A DNA stretch of 64,000 bases from assembly GCA_012934845.2 (NCBI GenBank), contig WNNJ02003004.1:1-64000 (forward strand), written 5' to 3'. Each line of letters begins with the position of its first letter. The stretch's first letter is position 1. Source of the stretch: Pomphorhynchus laevis (lineage: Eukaryota > Acanthocephala > Palaeacanthocephala > Echinorhynchida > Pomphorhynchidae). Below are positions 37,265 to 47,733 of this stretch, one piece after another. The translations under genes and the position numbers were made by a program. The notes below the pieces were generated by a model. That model did not search any database. It worked only from the letters and a program-made list of their open reading frames with translations, and was not told where the DNA came from.

Positions 37265-40099
37265 TCAATGACGAAGATCATTAATCTCTTGAAGTGACAT
37301 AAGGCTGAGTTGAGGGCAGGCTAGAGCATGGAGCAATGCATCACAGGAAGAAGCACAGAAGCGGCATATACAAGAAGAATCACGGCGATGGCAAGCGAGA
37401 CGTCGGCGACAGTAGTTATCATGAAAACCATGAATAGATAACCTCCATATCAATGGGCGTTTCACATTTAACGGTGATCTCCAACTGTTTTGCAGGTACA
37501 CAGGAGAATTGGCTAAATCATGATCCACGTTTAAGAATTTAGTCTCAAGAGCTACCAAATGTTGGAGATAACTAGACGTTTGAACACATCTAAGACTACT
37601 ACATAATCGGACACTAAGCGGCTTTATTTTTGCCAAGTATGTGATCGCTGTCGTACTACATTTATTGGATACTCCAACTATATGTTTCAAAAATCGGGCC
37701 TGACACCTATCAATCTGTCTAAAATTTAACTCAGTGAGGTCCTCCCAGAATGTTGCCAACCCATACTGAATAATTGGTAGAAGCATTAACTCGAAATATC
37801 TCAACGCTCCTTCAAACGACAGCTTCCTTAGTTGAGGATATGAAGCCGTTTTAATTGCAATCTTAGAAGATTTAGCCTCAAGGTGCGCGGTAAAAGACCA
37901 TCTAGACGTTAATAGAACGCCAAGATACTTATAATTAGTACAGAACTCTAGTGTCTGAGACTTTATAAAAAGCGAGTCATGCTTGGATAAACGACCACCA
38001 CCGCGGAACTTCACTACCTTTGATTTTGAAATGTTGATGTCTAGTTCATTCCGACTACAAAATACAGTCAAGCCATCGAGTGCCTTTTGAGCCGTGCCTA
38101 GGTTTCTTGTCAGGATCACAAGATCGTCAGCATATAGCGCCAACTCAACTTCGTTTGCAAAAGACCGTATAACCGGTGGTAAATCAATAACGAGGATTGA
38201 AAATAATAGAGGACTGATTGGGTCCCCCTGCAGTACACCATGATTAACTGTGAAGAAGTCAGAGTATGCTAAATCATCGAATACCTTGACACGGTTAGGT
38301 AATAGAATCTGATATAGTAGGCGAAGAAAGCGCCCACGAAGATTACAATTATTATGCAGCTTAGAAAGTAGGATATTTCGATTGACTGAGTCAAATGCTC
38401 TACGAAAATCAATAAAGATGGCATATAATGAATTTTTATTAGAAATACAGTTGACTACAGAAGAACGCACTAGACTGATAGCATCACAAGTCGAGCGACC
38501 TTGCCGAAATCCAAATTGTTCTTCAGGCAATAACGAAGAACAGTGCTTAGCTAGTCGAGAAGTTAATACAAACGACAATAATTTATAAACGTGGTTTAAA
38601 AGGAAAATTCCGCGATAAGAGTCTGGAGATTCCAAAGGACCGGTGCCCTTATATAGAACTTTCACTATCCCCTCTTTCCAAGAGAATGGCAAACAGGATC
38701 CATAGAGTAGAGAATTGAACATAAAGGTCCAATAGCTGCCAAATATGTGGAATGTAGCTCGGAGTTGCTCCACGCAGAGATTATCCGGACCACTAGCTTT
38801 CTTCACATGCATCCGCGCAAGGCATCCTTCAATTTCATCAATGGAAAAGGGTGTATCAATCAAACCAGAGGAACCGTCAAAATCAAAATTATTAGCTGGC
38901 AATGACAACGATAGATCATCGAGATGGAGGAAAGAGCGAAAGTGATCAACCCACTTGGAAAGCGGAACTAAAGACATGATTTTATTATGATGTTTAGAAT
39001 GGACTTTCCATGGAAAGCTCTCTGCCAAACTTAATCGATGACACTCTTCTGCGTACAAACGATCTCGGTGAAAAGTCTGCAACATTTTGGTATAAACCCG
39101 TCGAAGGACAATATAAGCCTCCTTTGTAGAATGCCCACTACTACAATCGCGAGACATTCTAAGCAGTGTTCGCTGCATTTCTTGCAGGATAGGCCACTTG
39201 CGATAATTAAAAGGACGACTCGTGAAGCGCCGACTGGAAGACGAACCACAACTCTGAACTATTGCCGCAGTCAAAAGATCAGCACTCACATGATGTTGAC
39301 CAGTTGACATAAGAGAATAAGCTTTAAGAACCACTTGGATATTTAAAGACTCGGGATTCACAATACGAGAGTGACACAATCTAGTTGGAGATTCTAATAT
39401 CTGAGAATGAAAATTGACTATACAGTTTACCGGCTTATGCTTGCGTATCAAAGACCATTCAGAGGCAAGCATGGTATTCATCTTCGTTACCTCGCAATTA
39501 GAAAAGGCAAAATCTAATAAACTTCTCGACCGATAACACTCATAAGACCATTTCTCAGCGGGGATACAAAGTTTTAAGTTCATAGATGCAAAGTAACTAA
39601 TAAGCTGTTGAAGTTTTGGTCTATATGGAACTGAATATTTTGCATTAAAATCACCACCAACAAAAACTCTCGAATTAGATGGCAAATTAGAACAAAGCTG
39701 TGAAATTTCATCAATAATGTCAGCCGCAGAGAAGTCGGGATTAAAATAAACCGCAATGATAACCAGATAAGGAGTTACAAGACAAATGCAATTATCTGAG
39801 ACAGAGTGAGACCAAGTTGAAGGCAAACACTTTATTGCTAGTATAACACCACCAAATGGACGACCTCTACCGTGTGAGCGGGCAGGTAGGTCAAAGGTAT
39901 AGAACCCTTGTAGAGAAAGATGATTCAGACTAAAAGTCTCATTGAAAATTACCGCATCAAAACGCTGAATCCACGAGGCCAAACCCAGATTAAGCAGAGA
40001 TGATAAGCCTTCAACATTAAATAAAAGAATGCTAACCTTCGAGAAATCAAAATTAGTAACAATTGAGGAAGCAGAAAAAGGGAAAGGCTCTTCACATAG
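37265..40099 (-). CDS. LINE A ORF2: AP-endonuclease, reverse transcriptase, C-terminal zinc knuckle
   Basis: One open frame runs from the codon after the ORF1 UGA (40102-40100) to 37265, about 944 codons. Order: AP-type endonuclease (ILLFNVEG, FDAVIFNETFS, GRGRPFGG, VFVGGDFNAKYS, SLLDFAFSN, KHKPV); reverse transcriptase (KASGPDNLCVEQL, VLYKGTGPLESPDSYRGI, EQFGFRQGRSTCDAI, FIDFRRAFDSVNR, GVLQGDPISPLLF, YADDLVIL); thumb; C-terminal C-x2-C..H-x4-C knuckle (CRFCASSCDALLHALACP). No in-frame ATG occurs between the UGA and the endonuclease catalytic residues, so translation probably comes by readthrough from ORF1 in the same frame. It looks coding-competent. I do not assign the clade. Confidence 0.92.
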   Translation of the reverse strand, partial: LCEEPFPFSASSIVTNFDFSKVSILLFNVEGLSSLLNLGLASWIQRFDAVIFNETFSLNHLSLQGFYTFDLPARSHGRGRPFGGVILAIKCLPSTWSHSVSDNCICLVTPYLVIIAVYFNPDFSAADIIDEISQLCSNLPSNSRVFVGGDFNAKYSVPYRPKLQQLISYFASMNLKLCIPAEKWSYECYRSRSLLDFAFSNCEVTKMNTMLASEWSLIRKHKPVNCIVNFHSQILESPTRLCHSRIVNPESLNIQVVLKAYSLMSTGQHHVSADLLTAAIVQSCGSSSSRRFTSRPFNYRKWPILQEMQRTLLRMSRDCSSGHSTKEAYIVLRRVYTKMLQTFHRDRLYAEECHRLSLAESFPWKVHSKHHNKIMSLVPLSKWVDHFRSFLHLDDLSLSLPANNFDFDGSSGLIDTPFSIDEIEGCLARMHVKKASGPDNLCVEQLRATFHIFGSYWTFMFNSLLYGSCLPFSWKEGIVKVLYKGTGPLESPDSYRGIFLLNHVYKLLSFVLTSRLAKHCSSLLPEEQFGFRQGRSTCDAISLVRSSVVNCISNKNSLYAIFIDFRRAFDSVNRNILLSKLHNNCNLRGRFLRLLYQILLPNRVKVFDDLAYSDFFTVNHGVLQGDPISPLLFSILVIDLPPVIRSFANEVELALYADDLVILTRNLGTAQKALDGLTVFCSRNELDINISKSKVVKFRGGGRLSKHDSLFIKSQTLEFCTNYKYLGVLLTSRWSFTAHLEAKSSKIAIKTASYPQLRKLSFEGALRYFELMLLPIIQYGLATFWEDLTELNFRQIDRCQARFLKHIVGVSNKCSTTAITYLAKIKPLSVRLCSSLRCVQTSSYLQHLVALETKFLNVDHDLANSPVYLQNSWRSPLNVKRPLIWRLSIHGFHDNYCRRRLACHRRDSSCICRFCASSCDALLHALACPQLSLMSLQEINDLRH

Positions 40100-41161
40100 T
40101 CATATAGGCGAAGAAATTTCTATCCCAGACATAGTTTCCTCAGTACTAGTTGTAGTCTCACCCACTCTCAAAACACGAGTATTTCTTATGCGATATATGC
40201 CAGACGGATCAGCCAGGCGTTTCTTTTTAAGTTCGGCGCGCAACGCGTTTTGAATCTCACGTTCCGCCGGGGACAAATTTGGTTGAATGTATACTCTCTG
40301 GAAAAGAACTGACGATTTCAAACGGTGAGCTGATCGAATAATAGTATCTACATAATGTCCATCTAGAGAAATTAAGAGCCACGGAGGCACATCACTCCGC
40401 TTCGCAGGAAGTCTGAAAAATGAGAATTTTTTGTCTGCTGGTAAAACAAAACCAATCTCCCTGAATAAAGCCTGAATAGATTTTTGTTCATCCTCAGAAA
40501 TTGGTAAATTTCTAATAATAACTGTATTTGAGCGTTTCGCCTGTGATTCGCAAGCTTTAATGATATTAAGTGGACTATTATTTTGGATTGATGCCGAAGA
40601 AGCAGCAATTACTGACCGTGTAACTTCGCGTCGAACAACCTCTGCAAAGGAACGTTTTGAAATGTTTTCAATGTGTTGAGAAGAAGATTCTGGTATCGAA
40701 AGCTTAAGAGCTGCAAAATCAGACTCTAAGCTTTTAATCAACCCTTCCTGCTTTTTCAGTTCCTCCATAATATAAGAGATTTTAGAAGCTGCACATGTGC
40801 CGCACAAGAAGTCTTGCTGAAAGAACTCACGAGATATCCGAACGGGGACCCTGATAACTGTGTAAAGACTACAATTTTCATTCGTACATTTTATTTCATG
40901 CGTGACAAAATCCGATATAATTGGATTGCAAGTATCAGATTGAAAGGGGGCAATCGACTGATAATTTGTGATGGGTATAGTTTCTACTGAGGATACTTGC
41001 TTTTGGGATGACCGCGATCCGTCATTGTGACACCTTCCCTTCTTTGAAGGCAAACACCCCAAACAAGGCCTGCCCCCATTGACACAACTACAACTTTTAC
41101 ATAAGGCGTTGTTTCCATTGCATGAACAGCAGCGTTCTGAATTCGTCATTTGTGATGGCAA
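40100..41161 (-). CDS. LINE A ORF1: Cys-rich RNA-binding protein
   Basis: The first ATG is at 41149 (MTNSERCCSC). Domains: an N-terminal cysteine cluster (CCSCNGNNALCKSCSCVNGG with GRPCLGCLPSK), a second C-x2-C pair module (CTNENCS, FLCGTCAASK), a coiled-coil stretch (EELKKQEGLIKSLESDF), an RRM-like fold (SNTVIIRNLPI, PWLLISLDG) and a basic C-terminal region (SPAEREIQNALRAELKKKRL). This is the general layout of LINE ORF1 proteins that coat element RNA. It ends SSPI then UGA in the context AUA-UGA-CUA and continues in frame into ORF2. Confidence 0.85.
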   Translation of the reverse strand: MPSQMTNSERCCSCNGNNALCKSCSCVNGGRPCLGCLPSKKGRCHNDGSRSSQKQVSSVETIPITNYQSIAPFQSDTCNPIISDFVTHEIKCTNENCSLYTVIRVPVRISREFFQQDFLCGTCAASKISYIMEELKKQEGLIKSLESDFAALKLSIPESSSQHIENISKRSFAEVVRREVTRSVIAASSASIQNNSPLNIIKACESQAKRSNTVIIRNLPISEDEQKSIQALFREIGFVLPADKKFSFFRLPAKRSDVPPWLLISLDGHYVDTIIRSAHRLKSSVLFQRVYIQPNLSPAEREIQNALRAELKKKRLADPSGIYRIRNTRVLRVGETTTSTEETMSGIEISSPI

Positions 41162-41430
41162 AAGCGCAATGATACACTTGATATACTTGATGTTATTGTA
41201 GTTACGTTAATAAATCTTGATTTGATTGTAGGTTGAACGCGCAATTTAGTCTGTAAGTCGTTGGTCTGCAAGTCGTTAGTCTGCAAGTCGTTAGTCTGCA
41301 AGTCGTTAGTCTGCAAGTCGTTAGTCTGCAAGTCGTTAGTTGATTTGATTCAGTAATTGGATCAGATTGTAGGTTGAACGCGCAATTTAGTTGTATGTTA
41401 TTTTATCTCAAATGTAAGTACTTTAACAAT
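41162..41430 (-). promoter_or_regulatory. LINE A 5' region with 15-bp minisatellite and direct repeat
   Basis: CTGCAAGTCGTTAGT repeats about six times at 41252-41342. The segment around GTAGGTTGAACGCGCAATTTAG occurs twice, near 41229 and 41369. Repeated 5'UTR modules are a known source of promoter activity in several LINE families; that role is inference here. Confidence 0.6.
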
Positions 41431-41455
41431 CAATAATAATAATAATAATGGAGAG
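41431..41455. repeat. (AAT)n tract at LINE A 5' / LINE B 3' junction
   Basis: CAATAATAATAATAATAATGG separates the start of LINE A from the tail of LINE B, both on the minus strand. Confidence 0.85.
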
Positions 41456-41658
41456 AAAATTTATTGCCATCGCGCCTCTCGGCTTCGACAAAATATAAAA
41501 GAAAGAAAATATAGTTACAATAAATCAAAAACATTCAATTTAAACGGATGCTGATGTTAGACGTTGTACCATTACATTGCATCTTCTCTTCGTCATATAC
41601 TATGCCCCTAATGCTTCTGCACTTTTCCTCTTAAAAGGCCTCAGATAGATCGTGCACT

Positions 41659-44493
41659 TTACTTCATACGATCAATATCTTGCAAACTCAAATGCTGCAA
41701 ATATGGACATTCGAAAATATGAAGCAAGGACCAGCAAGCGCACAAACAAAATTTGCACGAACAGCACGACGATCGCGAATGTAAAGGAATGTGTATACGA
41801 CAAATCTTATCGTGGTACCCATGAGTAGAGAAACGCCAAACCAATGGCCGCTTACAATTGTGTGAATTTTTCCAATGTTGTTGACAGACAACTGGCGTTA
41901 AAAAGTGTTCCGGATCAATCCCCGATATTTTCTTGTTAAATATTTCTAGATTTGCAGTATAATTAACAGTTTCGACCATATTAAGAAGACTGCGCAGATA
42001 TACGGATAAAGGTGGGACAGCTGCCAAGGTATAAACTAGTGTAGATGATGTCTTTGGTGAAACTCCCACTATGCGCTTTAAGAATCTTGCCTGACATCTG
42101 TCGAGCTGCATGAAATTACCGGAAGTCAAATCATTCCACACAACGGAAAGACCATAACTAATCATGGGCAACAACATGACTCTGAAATACCTCATTGCAC
42201 CCTCGAAAGAGAGACTCCCCAGATTATGGATCAAACTCGTTGCCGTAATTATTTTTGTCGCCTTGCGTTCCAAGTGGTCAGCAAAACTCCAACGCGAAGT
42301 GAGGGACATTCCTAGATAAGTATACGAACGCGAAAATTCCAGCGGCTCGCCATGAAATGTGAGCTGATCATGCTTGCATCGTGGACCACCCTTACGAAAC
42401 TTGACGACTTTGGTTTTTTCGATGTTAACCTTCATTTTGTTAGATATACAATAATGATATAACGCATCTAAGGCTCTTTGAGAAGAGGATATAGTATCCG
42501 ACACTATAGCAAGATCATCTGCATACATCACTGACCATACCCTATTCGAATTTCGACATAGGCAGTTTGGGAGGTCCATAACGAAGAAGGCAAAAAGTAG
42601 GGGGCTAAGAGGATCTCCTTGCAATACACCACGGTTTACGCAGAAGGATTGTGAGAACAGAATCCCGTCAAATATTCTAAGTGTACTTGGTTGAAGGATG
42701 CTGCTTATAAGCTGAAGAAAGCGGCCATATACTTTAGCGCCATGTTCAACCTTTCTCAATAATAAGTTTCGATCTATGGAATCAAAAGCCTTCTCAAAGT
42801 CCACAAAGATCGTGTAGAGTGATTTATGCGCTTCAAACTTTTCTATTACACGTGCTCGTAAAACTCTCAGAGCATCACTCGTACTTCTACCTTGTCGAAA
42901 TCCATATTGCTCAAATGGAAGTAAATGTTGCCGATATCTAATTAGTCGTATACAAACGATCTGCGTCAAGAGTTTATATGAATGATTCAGGAGCGATATA
43001 CCACGATAGGAATCAGGAAGATCTCTATTACCCTTACCTTTATAAAGAACCTTCACCATTCCCTCTCTCCATTTCTGAGGTAGCGGATCTCCACATAGAA
43101 ACGAGTTAAACATATGTAACCAATAATTGCTAAGAAGTGAGAGAGATGATTTTAGATGTTCTACACATACGTCATCGGGACCAGCGGCTTTTTTGTTTGA
43201 CATGCGTAACAGTGCTGATTCAACTTCTTCGCTAGTAATCAAAGAGTTAATTGGATCTGAGTCTACCAACGTAATCGGGATATTTCTAGTCGAGCTTTGA
43301 ATGTTATTTAGGACGACGATGGTATCATCATGTAATACTTTTTTAAAATGAACGAGCCATTGATCTAAAGGAATTCTAGATCCGTCATCTTTTCGTTTTG
43401 GTTTTATTTTCCATGGGTATAGTTCCGCACTATCTAAACGATCAGCTTCCATAGCAATTAATGTTGCCCTTTTATACTCACGCATGTGTGTGTTATACAA
43501 GCGTCTCGATTGAGTATAACTATCCGATACGTGCAATTCATAACGACGTCTTCTGCTTTCAGATATAAGACGAGATTGAAGTCTACGAAGCCAAGTCGGG
43601 ATATGCATAATTTTCTTAAGATGAGGCATTATGTTTCGTACTTTCTTATGTGAACATGCGCTTAGAATCGCCTTCGAGATACAACTAAGACTATCATCAT
43701 ATTTCCGTCCTTTGAGAAATTGAAAAGCCACTTCAATCTGAGAAACATTCAGCTTTTGAATCTGTAATACCCTACTGTGCTTAGAAGTTTTCGGTTGTTC
43801 TGGATGTTTATATGAATTTAAGAAACGGAGCTTTACGGGTTTATGCTTACGTGTAAGAGTCCATGAGTAAGATAATTCTAATTTCATGCGTATAACTGAG
43901 ACATTGGTGAAAACTATATCAATACAAGATTTTCCGTTTGGAGCCTCGTATGACCATTTTTCTGATGGTACGTGCAGTTTAATGTTCATTGACTCAAAAA
44001 ATACACACAGTAGACGAAGTTTCTCGGGGATAGGCAGTTCAAAACGTGCATTAAAATCACCTGCAATTACAACAGTTTTAGAACAAACTGACTCGCTTAA
44101 AAAAGAAGACAATTCGTCAATAATGTCCGATGCGGAATGGCTAGGGTTGAAATAACATCCGATTATTGATAGGGTGGCAGAATCTACAAGTATCGCGTTA
44201 TCAGAATAACTATAAGACCATTGTGATATTATGGGTTTTATTGCAACTAAAAGCCCCCCACTAGGGCGGCCACGTTTTGCCATTACAGCAGGAATATCGA
44301 AGGAATAAAAACCAGGCAGAGAAATGGATGTTGTGGAGAACGTTTCAGTTAGTATTACAATATCGAACAGCCGAACCCAACTATTAAATTCTTCTGACAT
44401 TAAACATTTAAATCCTTCTACATTATATAGAAGAAGCGAACAAGAGTCTGCGCTATCTGTGTCTGAAACCTGAGTACTCCCATCCATTGGCAG
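41659..44493 (-). CDS. LINE B ORF2: AP-endonuclease, reverse transcriptase
   Basis: A 942-codon frame (first ATG 44487) with no interruption. Endonuclease: LLLYNVEGFK, DIVILTETFS, KRGRPSGGLL, VVIAGDFNARFE, CIDIVFTN, RKHKPVK. Reverse transcriptase: KKAAGPDDVCVEHL, VLYKGKGNRDLPDSYRGISL, EQYGFRQGRSTSDAL, FVDFEKAFDSIDR, GVLQGDPLSPLLF, YADDLAIV. C-terminal knuckle CKFCLCACWSLLHIFECP. It is the same family as LINE A but clearly divergent, so a separate subfamily. Three codons separate the ORF1 UGA from the ATG, so here re-initiation is an alternative to readthrough. Confidence 0.92.
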   Translation of the reverse strand: MPMDGSTQVSDTDSADSCSLLLYNVEGFKCLMSEEFNSWVRLFDIVILTETFSTTSISLPGFYSFDIPAVMAKRGRPSGGLLVAIKPIISQWSYSYSDNAILVDSATLSIIGCYFNPSHSASDIIDELSSFLSESVCSKTVVIAGDFNARFELPIPEKLRLLCVFFESMNIKLHVPSEKWSYEAPNGKSCIDIVFTNVSVIRMKLELSYSWTLTRKHKPVKLRFLNSYKHPEQPKTSKHSRVLQIQKLNVSQIEVAFQFLKGRKYDDSLSCISKAILSACSHKKVRNIMPHLKKIMHIPTWLRRLQSRLISESRRRRYELHVSDSYTQSRRLYNTHMREYKRATLIAMEADRLDSAELYPWKIKPKRKDDGSRIPLDQWLVHFKKVLHDDTIVVLNNIQSSTRNIPITLVDSDPINSLITSEEVESALLRMSNKKAAGPDDVCVEHLKSSLSLLSNYWLHMFNSFLCGDPLPQKWREGMVKVLYKGKGNRDLPDSYRGISLLNHSYKLLTQIVCIRLIRYRQHLLPFEQYGFRQGRSTSDALRVLRARVIEKFEAHKSLYTIFVDFEKAFDSIDRNLLLRKVEHGAKVYGRFLQLISSILQPSTLRIFDGILFSQSFCVNRGVLQGDPLSPLLFAFFVMDLPNCLCRNSNRVWSVMYADDLAIVSDTISSSQRALDALYHYCISNKMKVNIEKTKVVKFRKGGPRCKHDQLTFHGEPLEFSRSYTYLGMSLTSRWSFADHLERKATKIITATSLIHNLGSLSFEGAMRYFRVMLLPMISYGLSVVWNDLTSGNFMQLDRCQARFLKRIVGVSPKTSSTLVYTLAAVPPLSVYLRSLLNMVETVNYTANLEIFNKKISGIDPEHFLTPVVCQQHWKNSHNCKRPLVWRFSTHGYHDKICRIHIPLHSRSSCCSCKFCLCACWSLLHIFECPYLQHLSLQDIDRMK

Positions 44494-44760
44494 TCATATG
44501 GTTTGGTCTGGGGTTGTTTTGGAGAGATCTTGGCTCTGGGTAAATACTTGGTTAAGCTCATCGTTCTGTTTGACAGGAGGTCGTTCCCTATGTTCAAGTC
44601 TCACAACCTTTGATTCGCGGATTATGTATCTATGGAATGGATCGGCTCTAATTTGTTCCTTTAGGTGTTCACGCAATTTTCTGTACGCTTCTCGTTCGGG
44701 GATGGATCTATCAGGGTGCAAAAATATATTCTTAAAACGTTCATCATTTAATAATATATC
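44494..44760 (-). CDS. LINE B ORF1, C-terminal part only
   Basis: About 85 codons remain (FLHPDRSIPEREAYRKLREH onward), equivalent to the C-terminal basic region of the LINE A and C ORF1 proteins (SPAEREIQN..., SPEERVANQ...). The element is 5'-truncated near 44750, where the sequence turns into AT-rich/(AAT)n DNA at the tail of LINE C. It ends ACC-ATA-TGA-CTG in the same frame as ORF2. Confidence 0.8.
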   Translation of the reverse strand, partial: DILLNDERFKNIFLHPDRSIPEREAYRKLREHLKEQIRADPFHRYIIRESKVVRLEHRERPPVKQNDELNQVFTQSQDLSKTTPDQTI

Positions 44761-44818
44761 GTTTAATATTACATCATAATATATCGATATAATAATACAT
44801 CATTTAATAATAATAATG
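44761..44818. repeat. AT-rich/(AAT)n junction between LINE B 5' and LINE C 3' ends
   Basis: TTTAATAATATATC and ATCATTTAATAATAATAATG words; CATCATTTAATAATA is duplicated on both sides, possibly a target-site duplication or local slippage. Confidence 0.6.
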
Positions 44819-44904
44819 AGAGAATTTATTATACCTCTTTACCTTTCGGTATTGGGTAAACAAAATAAATACACCAAAAGTTTATCAATTTTATAAATTG
44901 TATT

Positions 44905-47733
44905 TCAAAATCTTCTCCTACTGTCAATATCGGATAGTGACAGATTTTTCAAAATAGGGCAAGTGAAGATATGCAGGTTAGATGCGCATTCATTTTTGCA
45001 AAGAACACAAATGCACAAAGAGCACCGTGCATGTACTGGAATTCTAATAGCGCAGAATTTATCGTGATATCCATGGACAGATGCTCTCCAGATCAGCGGT
45101 CTTTTCCTTGCACAGGGTTCTCTCCATTTAGTCTGTAAGAATGCCGGAGTAAGATAAAATTCAGAATCCAATGAAGTCGTCTTTCGAAAGAACATGTTCA
45201 GATTAGTAGTAAATGATGCAGTGTGTTCAAGATTAAATGTTGAGCAGATGTATTTAGAGCAAGGTTCTAACGATGATAGTATCGCTATAACCGATGAAGA
45301 ACATTTTGGTGAGACTCCAACAATTCGCTTCACGAATCTCCATTGACACTTGTCCAACTGCTGAAAATTGAAGGGACTTAAATCCGACCAGATAACTGGC
45401 AAAGCATATGAAACTATGGGAAGCAACATACTTCGAAAATACCGGAGGGCTCCTGAGAAAGATAAAGAACCTAAGTTTTTTGCATAAGAGGTTGCTACAA
45501 CTAACTTCGAGGATTTACGATGTAGGTGTTCAGTAAATGACCATTTCGACGAAAGTAATACTCCCAAATAATTGTAACTATTGCAGAATTCTAAATCTAC
45601 ATTGCCTATTCTCAGCATGTCACATCGACGCAAAGGTCCACCTAACCGAAATTTAAGGGCTTTCGATTTATTTACGTTCACCGTCAACTGATTTGATAAA
45701 CAATAGGATGACAGAGCATCTAACGCACTTTGAGCGGATAAAAGATCTTTGGCTAATATTACTAGATCGTCGGCATAGAGGGTACAAGAGACTTCATTCG
45801 ATGCATGACGAAGATGCATAGGCAAATCCATAACAAAAAAGGAAAATAATATAGGGCTGAGTGGATCTCCCTGTAAAACACCGCGATTAGCAAAAAAGAA
45901 ATCCGAGGTGTTAATACCATCAGATACTTTAAGGCGATTAGGCTGAAGCACAGAATAAATAAGATACAAAAAGCGACCACTAACGGACACTCTGGTGGAA
46001 AGTTTATCAAGTAACAAAGACCGATTCACTGTGTCAAATGCTCGCTCAAAGTCAACAAAAGTAGCATACAACGGTCTACGATTAGCGAAACAATCGGTGA
46101 CTTCGTCACGGACATGCTTTATTGCATCGGACGTTGACCGTTTCGGGCGGAATCCATACTGCTCCGTAGGTAAGAGATGCTCGCGAAACTTAATAAGGCG
46201 CATATACATTATATGAGTCAATAACTTATAACTGTGATTCAATATCGCAATCCCCCTGTACGCATCCAGTGAATCATAGTCACCCTTGCCCTTATGCAGG
46301 ATCTTAATTACACCGTCGCGCCACGAAATCGGAAACGGATGACCTGCAAGAAGTAGATTGAAAAGTTCTGTCCAGTAGTCTATCAAAATATCGATAGTCG
46401 ACTTTAACTGTTCTACGCATAATTGATCTAACCCGGCAGCTTTATGATCTTTTAAGATTGATAGGGATCTTACGACTTCAAACGGCGTAAAAGGTAAATT
46501 CAGAGGATCTGAACCGTATATTGAATTTATGCATGAAACTGCAGATAAACGTACAGGCATGTCTTCTAATATTGAATGGCGCAAAATAGATTGGAAGTGT
46601 GATTTCCAATTTTCTATTTGAATCCTGGAATATGTTCCAATGTTAGCTTTCTTAAGTATCCACGGTGTCGACTCCGCCTTAGACAATTCCCGTCGTTCAA
46701 TCTCTAAACGTCGTTCTCTACGATACATCGATACAAGTTTAACGTAAAGCCTACGTAAATCTACAAAATATTTCCTTACCTTTAAATCGAACCGATAACT
46801 TTTATTTAATTGAATTAAATGTTGCTGGAACTGTTTAAACCAAGCGGGTTTTACTAGGTATGATTTTTTTTTGGAATAGTCGGATTCATATCTACAAGCC
46901 GATAGAAGGGTGGAAATTACAGAAGTAATGCTGTTCCCCAGTTCTCCTGATCTAAGGAATTGAAAAGCTAGATTTATTTGACTATAATCAATTGCTGAAG
47001 TACATAATTTCCTGCTAGGTTGACGGGGCAAATCTATTGATTGTATGTTGCATATGCAATCGAAAATACACGAGACAGGTTTGTGTTTACGAACTAACGC
47101 CCATTTTGAAGATAGTTCTAGCCCTATATGTCTTACATGCACGTTAGTAAATATGATGTCTATACAGCTTTTACCTGTAGAAGATTCGTAGGACCAATTT
47201 TCATTAGGGACGTATAACTTTAGATTTATAGACTTAAAGTAATTGACAAGAATTCGCAGTTTTCCTGTGATTGGACTGGTGAATCTTGCATTAAAATCTC
47301 CTGCGATAATTATCGGGACTGTGCTGTTTAGAGTTGAAAGAAGCTGAGAAATTTCGTCAATAATATCTGCCGCGGTAAGTGTGGGTTTGAAATAGCATGC
47401 GATAAAAGTGATGACAGGTGTTTCAAGCAGTATAGAATTCAGCAAATACCTACATTGCCAATCCCTGAAGGCTCTATTTAAACCTAAAATTATTCCACCC
47501 GCGGGGCGACCACGAATGCCCAATAAAGCAGGATTGTCAAATGTATAAAAACCAGGTAAAGAATAATTATTAGTAAACATGGTCTCTAATAGTACCACAA
47601 CGTGAAAGGTATCGAACCAGGATTCAATGCCTTGCTCGATCAAAGACGCCAAACCTTCCACATTAAATAGTAACAGTCTAAAAGACTTGTGGTGCTCACA
47701 AACCTGACTACCACTTCTTGCAGAAGAGGATAG
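44905..47733 (-). CDS. LINE C ORF2: AP-endonuclease, reverse transcriptase
   Basis: Uninterrupted frame from the codon after the ORF1 UGA (47736-47734) to 44905, about 943 codons. Endonuclease: LLLFNVEGLAS, VVVLLETMFT, GIRGRPAGGIIL, IIIAGDFNARFTS, CIDIIFTNV, RKHKPVS. Reverse transcriptase: KAAGLDQLCVEQL, ILHKGKGDYDSLDAYRGIAIL, EQYGFRPKRSTSDAI, FVDFERAFDTVNR, GVLQGDPLSPILF, YADDLVILA. C-terminal knuckle CVLCKNECASNLHIFTCP. The first in-frame ATG lies after the endonuclease N and E catalytic positions, so ORF2 seems to need readthrough. An apparently identical truncated daughter lies next door, implying recent activity. Confidence 0.93.
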   Translation of the reverse strand, partial: LSSSARSGSQVCEHHKSFRLLLFNVEGLASLIEQGIESWFDTFHVVVLLETMFTNNYSLPGFYTFDNPALLGIRGRPAGGIILGLNRAFRDWQCRYLLNSILLETPVITFIACYFKPTLTAADIIDEISQLLSTLNSTVPIIIAGDFNARFTSPITGKLRILVNYFKSINLKLYVPNENWSYESSTGKSCIDIIFTNVHVRHIGLELSSKWALVRKHKPVSCIFDCICNIQSIDLPRQPSRKLCTSAIDYSQINLAFQFLRSGELGNSITSVISTLLSACRYESDYSKKKSYLVKPAWFKQFQQHLIQLNKSYRFDLKVRKYFVDLRRLYVKLVSMYRRERRLEIERRELSKAESTPWILKKANIGTYSRIQIENWKSHFQSILRHSILEDMPVRLSAVSCINSIYGSDPLNLPFTPFEVVRSLSILKDHKAAGLDQLCVEQLKSTIDILIDYWTELFNLLLAGHPFPISWRDGVIKILHKGKGDYDSLDAYRGIAILNHSYKLLTHIMYMRLIKFREHLLPTEQYGFRPKRSTSDAIKHVRDEVTDCFANRRPLYATFVDFERAFDTVNRSLLLDKLSTRVSVSGRFLYLIYSVLQPNRLKVSDGINTSDFFFANRGVLQGDPLSPILFSFFVMDLPMHLRHASNEVSCTLYADDLVILAKDLLSAQSALDALSSYCLSNQLTVNVNKSKALKFRLGGPLRRCDMLRIGNVDLEFCNSYNYLGVLLSSKWSFTEHLHRKSSKLVVATSYAKNLGSLSFSGALRYFRSMLLPIVSYALPVIWSDLSPFNFQQLDKCQWRFVKRIVGVSPKCSSSVIAILSSLEPCSKYICSTFNLEHTASFTTNLNMFFRKTTSLDSEFYLTPAFLQTKWREPCARKRPLIWRASVHGYHDKFCAIRIPVHARCSLCICVLCKNECASNLHIFTCPILKNLSLSDIDSRRRF